Below, in pieces: positions 6,703 to 11,676 of a stretch of 11,676 nt of DNA; the first letter of the stretch is position 1, and each line of letters opens with the position of its first letter. Origin of the DNA: Actinomycetes bacterium (lineage in GTDB: Bacteria > Actinomycetota > Acidimicrobiia > Acidimicrobiales > RAAP-2); the NCBI GenBank assembly GCA_025352305.1, contig JANXTQ010000151.1:1-11676 (forward strand). The letters run 5' to 3'. The notes under the pieces were generated by a model. That model was not told the origin of the DNA, ran no database searches, and worked only from the letters and a program-made list of their open reading frames with translations. The translations under genes were made by a program, and so were the position numbers.

Positions 6703-9700
6703 GAGACGTCCACCACGTCGCCACCGACGAGAGTCATTGTTTGATTGACTCGTGACGGGATTCGCTGGCTCGCGACAATTCCTCCGGTTAGATTCAACGG
6801 ATCACAGCCGGCCAGCGTGACGCTTTCACTTTGCGATTCGCGCGCTAAGGCATCGAGCGCGTCGTGGTGTGCGTACTGCTCACCGGCTAGTCCCTCGACG
6901 AATCGACCACCGACTACTTCACCGCGCGCTTCGAGTCGTCGAAGAGCCCACGCCACGTAACGCCACGGCACGCGGTAAGACTCTTCGGCAAATAGCTCGT
7001 AGGTGACAATGCCCCAGCGCCATACCAGTTGGATAGCAATGCGTTCGGCCAACTCTTCGAGTTCGAGTGCACTCGGAGCAACGTCGTTGGTATCAATCAC
7101 GCTCCAACGTCCTTCACCGACTCCAGTGCTCGACGGGGCGCGGTGCGTGCTGAGAGTGAGACGTCGAGAGTTATGCGCGCGACCGCGGCTCGCAAGTCGT
7201 TGACGCGCACTCAGTAGCGATCGAACGGCGGAGTACGCATCGGCGCTGACCAGTCCGCGCGCGACCAGGTCCCAGATCCCTTCATCAACTTCGCCACTTA
7301 AACGTCCCGTCGCCGCGGGCAAACTGGCACGAAACTGCGCTCCCCGGGTGCGCAGCACTTCGAGAATCTCCGCGGCTGGTCCGGAGTCGGGCTCGCTGGG
7401 CGCGTTGCCGAGTCGCACTGCGCGCAGGTGAAACGCCAAATCTTCGCGCAGCACGAGCGCGAGTGGTGTCGCCGCCGACGGCGTTGAACTGCCGCGCGCG
7501 TCGGGGTCACTGGCGCGAGGAGTCAGTCGCGCCCAACTCACCTCGCCCGACAGACACAGCTCATCGAGCCATTCGGGTCGATAGTCAGCCACCCGAGCAG
7601 CGAGTACCGAACTCTCCCACTCACCCGCGGCGAGTTCGACACCCTGGAGCTGTTCAATCACGCAGCGCAGTCCGTCTCGGCCCGACAGTTGTCGCGACTT
7701 CGTGACGTGCTGCCAGTTCGTTAAGAACTCCACGTAGCGCGCCACCGGCACGACGGCGTAACTCGCGCGCCGACGTTGGCGCGCCATGCGGTTGAGTCGA
7801 GCAAAGGTGTGTCGAGCGCACCAGCGCCCGTCACCGACCTGCATCGCGTACCCGCGAGCTTCGAGCCCGGCGAGCGCCGTTCGAGCACGCGGCGTGCTGA
7901 GCGCCATTCCACGCAGGGGCCCCGCGCCCACAATCTCGAGTGACGTCAACTGTTCAATGGTCACCGGTCCCGCCGCGCTCAGGTGAACGCGCGCCAGTGT
8001 CAGGATCGCTTCGTCGTCGTCGCTGATTGACGCCGCATTGTGACCGGACGCGACGGGCAACCACACACCGTCGTCGCACAGCGCGCGACCGTCACGTTCC
8101 AACTGCTCAAAAAAATGACTCCACTGCGCGACTTCACGGATCGCGCCGGCGTCGATGAGTAGGTCACATAACTCATCGACGCTGCGCACCCGGGGCGCGA
8201 GTTGAGCTACTACTTCGCCGACGAGTGCGGGCTCGAGGGCTTGGCGCTCGCTGGCGACCGGCAGTCCGTTGTCGTCAAGTTCGCCCACGCCGCGAGTCGT
8301 TGAGACCGCGCGACTGCGCCGCTCCTCGAGGGGCGCGTCATCTAAGAATGTGTAGGGGCGACCGTTGATGATTCCGTGAGCGAGCAGACTCGCCTCGGGG
8401 GTATCGACGCAGTGAACCTTGATCTCTCCGGACTCGAGGCGCGCCAAGATTCCTTCCAGTCGCGACACATCGAGTGGCTCAAAGAGCACGTCGGCAATGG
8501 TTTGGCGAACCAGAACGTGATCGGGAATGGGAATCGGGCCCGCGGGCGCGTTTTCTTGGCACGCCGCCAACGACGGCCACGTGGCCGCCATCAAATCGTC
8601 CGCTTCCATTCGTTGCAGATTGATCGGACGTCGTTGGCCGTTCATAGAACGGCGCAGGACGAGTGCTCGAGCGGCGTTCCAGCGCCAGCGCACCGCCAAC
8701 ATCGGCAGCGGCAGAACTGCTTGAGTGAGGACGTCACGCACGTTGTGGCTGCGCACCATTTTCATCACCGTGTCCAACGCAAAAGAGTGGTGCGGCCCGA
8801 GCGCAATCGTGACCGTGTCGTCGTCGGCGGCCGCCTGCAACTCGAAGTCAAAGGTCACGCAGAAACGTTTTCTCAGAGCGAGACCGAGCGCTCGATTGAC
8901 TCGAGCACCGTAAGGGGCGTGAACGACGAGGTGGCTCGATTCGGTCTCGTCGAAAAACCGTTCCACGATCAGCGTGTCGACCGTCGGTAGTTCGCCGAGA
9001 GTCTCAAAGCTCTTGGAGAGAAAATTTACGGCTTGAGTGGCGGCATCGGCGCTCACTCCCGGTATGGCCTCTAGGTGCGCGCGTGCGCGATCGCCGTCGC
9101 GAGCTGCGAGTAAATCGCGCAGCGATGCGTGAACTCGGCCAACTTCGTTCGAGAGTTCAATTGTTCGCCCGGGTGATTCGCCGAGCCAGAACGGTGCCGT
9201 CGGCGCAGCCCCATTGGCGTCAATGACGCGAACGGTGGAGCGCTCCACGCGCGTTACGCGCCACGCGTGGGTACCGAGCAAAAAAACATCTCCGGCGGAC
9301 GATTCAATGGCGAAATCTTCGTCCAGAGTGCCCACGGTGATTCCTTCGGGGTCCAGAACCACTCGGTACTCTCCCGTGTCGGGAATCGCACCGGCTCCCC
9401 CAATGGCGGCGAGCGACGCACCTCGGCGCGGACGCACCTTGTTATTGATCTCGTCGAGGTGAACGTGGGCACCGCGCGGGCCGTGACCCGTAACGATTCC
9501 CCGACTGGTCATATCTAAAATCTCGTCGAAGCACTCACGGGTGAGGTCGCGGTACGGAGCGGCGCAACGCACCATGGCGAACAGATCGTCGGGAGAGTCC
9601 TCTCCGCGCGCCGCGATCTCGGCGACTATCTGTTGGGCCAAAATATCCAGTGGTGCGACCGGGGGCTCGATGGCATCGAGGACCCCACGGCTCACGGCGT

Positions 9701-10910
9701 CGAGCAGCGCAATTGATTCAACGAGTTCGTGGCGACTCATGGGGAAAAGACGACCCTTCGGAACACCGCCGACGTGGTGATTGGCTCGTCCGACGCGCTG
9801 CATGAAAGCCGCAATCGACCTTGGAGAGCCAATCTGACAGACCAGTTCCACCGGTCCGACGTCGATCCCGAGTTCCAACGACGACGTCGCTACCAGTGCG
9901 CGCAGATCCCCCGCGCGTAGGCGGCGTTCGACCTCTCGGCGCCGGTGGGTGGAGAGCGAACCGTGGTGACTCGCCACGACCAGCTCAGCGTCTTCGAGAA
10001 CTCCGTCTTCACCTAAGGCTTCCGTTAAGCGATGAGCCATTCGTTCAGCCAGTCGTCGGCTCTGCACGAATATCAGCGTGGTGCGGTGTTGACTAATGAG
10101 ATCACACACTCGGCGCAGGATGTCGGTGAACTGTTCGCCCGATAGGACACTGTCGAGTTCTGCGTCCGGAAGTTCAATCGCGAGGTCCATTTCGCGATCC
10201 ACGCTGCAGTCCAAGATCGTCGCTCGTGGTCGGTGTTCGCCCACTCCGCTCAATATTTCGCCGACCAGTTCCAGCGGTTTTTGGGTCGCCGACAGTCCAA
10301 TGCGCTGCGGTCGAGGTTGACCGGAGTCACAAACGAGTCGCTCGAGACGCTCCAGCGACAACGTCAGGTGCGAACCTCGCTTGTCGCGACACATGGCGTG
10401 AATCTCATCCACGATGACCGTCTTGACGTGACGCAACATCGCGCGTCCCGACGCGCTCGTCAACAATAAATACAAGGTCTCGGGAGTCGTGACGTAGATA
10501 TGCGACGGCGAACGACGCTGCGCCGCGCGCTCGGAGTCACTGGTATCACCCGTTCGAACGTCGACGCGAATGTTCGGCGCGCCGTATCCCATTTCGGCGC
10601 TCAACTCACGTAGCTGAGCGAGCGGCGCAATGAGATTCTCTCGAACATCGGTCGCTAGTGCGCGCAGCGGCGACAGGTACAGGATCGATGGTCCGGGAAC
10701 TTTGTCGGGTGGATGCGTTATCCACATCTCATCAATCCCCATCAAAAATGCGGTCAGCGTCTTACCCGACCCCGTAGGAGAGGCCACCAGCAGGTCACCA
10801 CGTGTTGAAATCAGTGGCCACGCCGCGCGCTGAGGTGGAGTGGGCCCGAGCGGGAAACGCTGGTCGAACCACGCGCGCACGACGGGGTGCTGCGGGCGGG
10901 GGTCGTTCAC
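6699..10910 (-). CDS. lhr: Lhr-type ATP-dependent DNA helicase (superfamily 2)
   Basis: The product has 1403 residues from GTG 10910. Helicase motifs are in order: SPTGSGKT (Walker A, 44-51), LSPLRALATD (motif Ia, about 79-88), DEIH (motif II, 168-171), SAT (motif III, 207-209), FVQSRR (281-286), ATSSLELGIDVG (motif V, 341-352) and QRVGRANH (motif VI, 371-378). The last two are typical of Lhr. A winged-helix region and a beta-rich domain follow, with HAPYGARVNRALGLALR near 664-680; the part after about 830 corresponds to the Lhr C-terminal domain. Family members are 3'-to-5' single-strand DNA translocases that unwind RNA:DNA hybrids and act in DNA repair, and the C-terminal domain of some has uracil-DNA glycosylase activity. 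Full-length mycobacterial and enterobacterial forms have about 1500 residues, so this one is slightly short. The start is set by the GTGA overlap with the upstream small gene and by homology beginning at HPVVRAWFDQRF; an in-frame ATG at 10991 would add 27 unlike residues. Confidence 0.95.
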   Translation of the reverse strand: MNDPRPQHPVVRAWFDQRFPLGPTPPQRAAWPLISTRGDLLVASPTGSGKTLTAFLMGIDEMWITHPPDKVPGPSILYLSPLRALATDVRENLIAPLAQLRELSAEMGYGAPNIRVDVRTGDTSDSERAAQRRSPSHIYVTTPETLYLLLTSASGRAMLRHVKTVIVDEIHAMCRDKRGSHLTLSLERLERLVCDSGQPRPQRIGLSATQKPLELVGEILSGVGEHRPRATILDCSVDREMDLAIELPDAELDSVLSGEQFTDILRRVCDLISQHRTTLIFVQSRRLAERMAHRLTEALGEDGVLEDAELVVASHHGSLSTHRRREVERRLRAGDLRALVATSSLELGIDVGPVELVCQIGSPRSIAAFMQRVGRANHHVGGVPKGRLFPMSRHELVESIALLDAVSRGVLDAIEPPVAPLDILAQQIVAEIAARGEDSPDDLFAMVRCAAPYRDLTRECFDEILDMTSRGIVTGHGPRGAHVHLDEINNKVRPRRGASLAAIGGAGAIPDTGEYRVVLDPEGITVGTLDEDFAIESSAGDVFLLGTHAWRVTRVERSTVRVIDANGAAPTAPFWLGESPGRTIELSNEVGRVHASLRDLLAARDGDRARAHLEAIPGVSADAATQAVNFLSKSFETLGELPTVDTLIVERFFDETESSHLVVHAPYGARVNRALGLALRKRFCVTFDFELQAAADDDTVTIALGPHHSFALDTVMKMVRSHNVRDVLTQAVLPLPMLAVRWRWNAARALVLRRSMNGQRRPINLQRMEADDLMAATWPSLAACQENAPAGPIPIPDHVLVRQTIADVLFEPLDVSRLEGILARLESGEIKVHCVDTPEASLLAHGIINGRPYTFLDDAPLEERRSRAVSTTRGVGELDDNGLPVASERQALEPALVGEVVAQLAPRVRSVDELCDLLIDAGAIREVAQWSHFFEQLERDGRALCDDGVWLPVASGHNAASISDDDEAILTLARVHLSAAGPVTIEQLTSLEIVGAGPLRGMALSTPRARTALAGLEARGYAMQVGDGRWCARHTFARLNRMARQRRRASYAVVPVARYVEFLTNWQHVTKSRQLSGRDGLRCVIEQLQGVELAAGEWESSVLAARVADYRPEWLDELCLSGEVSWARLTPRASDPDARGSSTPSAATPLALVLREDLAFHLRAVRLGNAPSEPDSGPAAEILEVLRTRGAQFRASLPAATGRLSGEVDEGIWDLVARGLVSADAYSAVRSLLSARQRLASRGRAHNSRRLTLSTHRAPSSTGVGEGRWSVIDTNDVAPSALELEELAERIAIQLVWRWGIVTYELFAEESYRVPWRYVAWALRRLEARGEVVGGRFVEGLAGEQYAHHDALDALARESQSESVTLAGCDPLNLTGGIVASQRIPSRVNQTMTLVGGDVVDVS

Positions 10911-11038
10911 TCGTCTGGTGTATCGCGCTGCTGTGACAGTCGTTGTGCACGGTCCCGTTGAATGGCCCAGCGCACCGTGAGAGTGGCCCACACCGCAAAG
11001 GCAACGACGAATACTGCGAACACCACGTAAAAGGCCAT
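10907..11038 (-). CDS. 43-residue single-pass membrane protein, translationally coupled to lhr
   Basis: ATG at 11038 opens a 43-residue frame beginning MAFYVVFAVFVVAFAVWATL. Residues 2-22 form one strongly hydrophobic helix, and residues 23-43 are charged (RWAIQRDRAQRLSQQRDTPDE), so the positive-inside rule predicts a cytoplasmic C-terminus. Its TGA stop (10909-10907) overlaps the helicase GTG (10910-10908) as GTGA, the usual four-base overlap of coupled genes. A TAATCT box lies six bases upstream of the ATG, and no ribosome site is seen, so a leaderless transcript is likely. I recognise no family; it might tether or regulate something linked to the helicase, or merely be co-transcribed. The composition, coupling and promoter together support a real gene despite its size. 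Confidence 0.7.
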   Translation of the reverse strand: MAFYVVFAVFVVAFAVWATLTVRWAIQRDRAQRLSQQRDTPDE

Positions 11039-11044
11039 GAACTC

Positions 11045-11050
11045 AGATTA
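11045..11050 (-). promoter_or_regulatory. TAATCT -10 element for the small membrane protein-lhr unit
   Basis: Read on the minus strand, TAATCT (11050 to 11045) is followed by six bases, GAGTTC, and then ATG 11038. This fits the -10-to-start spacing of leaderless actinobacterial genes. A TTGCCC lies about 14 bases upstream, shorter than ideal for a -35. The box lies in the 69-base gap shared with the divergent gene at 11108. Confidence 0.5.
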
Positions 11051-11107
11051 CGCCTCACTCGATCGGGCAATCGTTGGCGTGTGACAGCCACTGGTCAGAG
11101 TGGTCCC

Positions 11108-11676
11108 GTGACTGTTTTAACGACTGAAGCTCCCACTGTTTCTGAAGTACTGAGAGGAGATCGTCGCCACCGTCCGCTCGCGGACCGGGTAGTGGCTGCG
11201 GGTCTGCGCGGCGACCTCGAAGACCAGCTCTTCGAACTGTTGGGCAGCGGAGAGTTCGATCCCGTCGTGCTGCGCGCGAGCGATCTTCGAACTCACGAAT
11301 TCAGCACCCCGGTGTCTAGTGCACCGTTTGGTCGACTTCGCGGAGTACTCGTGGGTCAACTCGTTCGCCTCATGTCGGTGGGTCACGCTATTGATGATCC
11401 CTACCTCGATGCTCTCAGCGCGTGGCGCGCGAGCGCACCCACTGGTGATCTGTCGAGCGAGTTCGCTCGACTGGACGGCGAAGAACTCGCTCGACTCGCG
11501 ACGGACGTCACCGCGCACGCGGTGACCCTGACGCGACGAATGGGCACCATCAATGCGCAGTGGCGTCCACGAAGTGCGGTGCGCACAGTTGCCCGATTGG
11601 CGTCAGGAGCCGTAATTCTGCGCGACCAGATGGACCTAATCGTCGGATCACTTCACACCGAGCGCGCGTCGGTGGC
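11108..11676 (+). CDS. Protein of unknown function, possibly RecB-like nuclease (3' end outside window)
   Basis: From GTG 11108 the frame stays open for 189 codons to the window edge. The product begins MTVLTTEAPTVSEVLRGD and has no signal peptide or membrane helix. It is rich in Leu, Arg and Asp, with a mostly helical first 150 residues. Residues 152-155 are WRPR, and 167-180 (GAVILRDQMDLIVG) read as a strand pair ending in DLIVG. That layout is reminiscent of the start of PD-(D/E)XK, RecB-like nuclease domains, where an acidic residue precedes a later D-x-K. The diagnostic lysine motif would lie beyond the window, so the assignment is a weak inference. It is transcribed away from the lhr unit, and no clear ribosome site precedes the GTG. 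CAGAGT at 11096-11101 is a poor -10 candidate. Confidence 0.65.
   Translation, partial: MTVLTTEAPTVSEVLRGDRRHRPLADRVVAAGLRGDLEDQLFELLGSGEFDPVVLRASDLRTHEFSTPVSSAPFGRLRGVLVGQLVRLMSVGHAIDDPYLDALSAWRASAPTGDLSSEFARLDGEELARLATDVTAHAVTLTRRMGTINAQWRPRSAVRTVARLASGAVILRDQMDLIVGSLHTERASV

Noticed and set aside
8376..8990. 204-codon + strand open frame opposite lhr
   Set aside because: It is antisense to an intact, conserved helicase frame and has basic, low-complexity composition typical of a shadow of high G+C coding sequence.
10911..10991. ATG 10991 as the start of lhr, adding 27 residues
   Set aside because: The added residues do not look like the family, the segment already encodes the small membrane protein in another frame, and the GTGA overlap favours GTG 10910.

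Overview
The window looks like chromosomal DNA from a G+C-rich actinobacterium. The evidence is high G+C coding sequence, frequent GTG starts, several genes with an actinobacterial-type TAnnnT box only 6-8 nt before the start codon, and a long Lhr helicase of the kind common in that phylum. The class Acidimicrobiia is a guess from overall protein character, not something the sequence proves. I see no phage genes, insertion sequences, tRNA or rRNA genes, or CRISPR array. No gene-free stretch exceeds about 90 bases.

Left part (1-920, + strand): the C-terminal end of a TauE/SafE-type membrane exporter, cut by the window edge, then a DUF4395 membrane protein carrying two CxxC pairs. A TAAGAT box and a perfect 11-base dyad lie between them. 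The pairing suggests sulfur or thiol chemistry at the membrane.

Middle part (995-6430, + strand): two large exported proteins in tandem. The first is a pro-kumamolisin/sedolisin (S53) serine-carboxyl peptidase with a full catalytic set and a C-terminal extension of about 435 residues. The second is a protein of about 758 residues with a signal peptide, an N-terminal repeat region resembling that extension, and a C-terminal domain that looks like a glycoside-hydrolase-type barrel (LDPEG motif) split by a small beta-rich insert. They may form an extracellular degradation pair sharing a propeller-like module. This is the most unusual part of the window.

Right part (6442-11676): a small coiled-coil protein runs into the end of a minus-strand Lhr helicase gene, and the two stop codons overlap by four bases. 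The helicase is the second gene of a two-gene unit. A 43-residue single-pass membrane protein precedes it, and its stop codon overlaps the helicase GTG start as GTGA. Transcribed divergently from this unit, a gene of unknown function starts at 11108 and leaves the window. It may be a RecB-like nuclease, but the diagnostic residues would lie beyond the edge.
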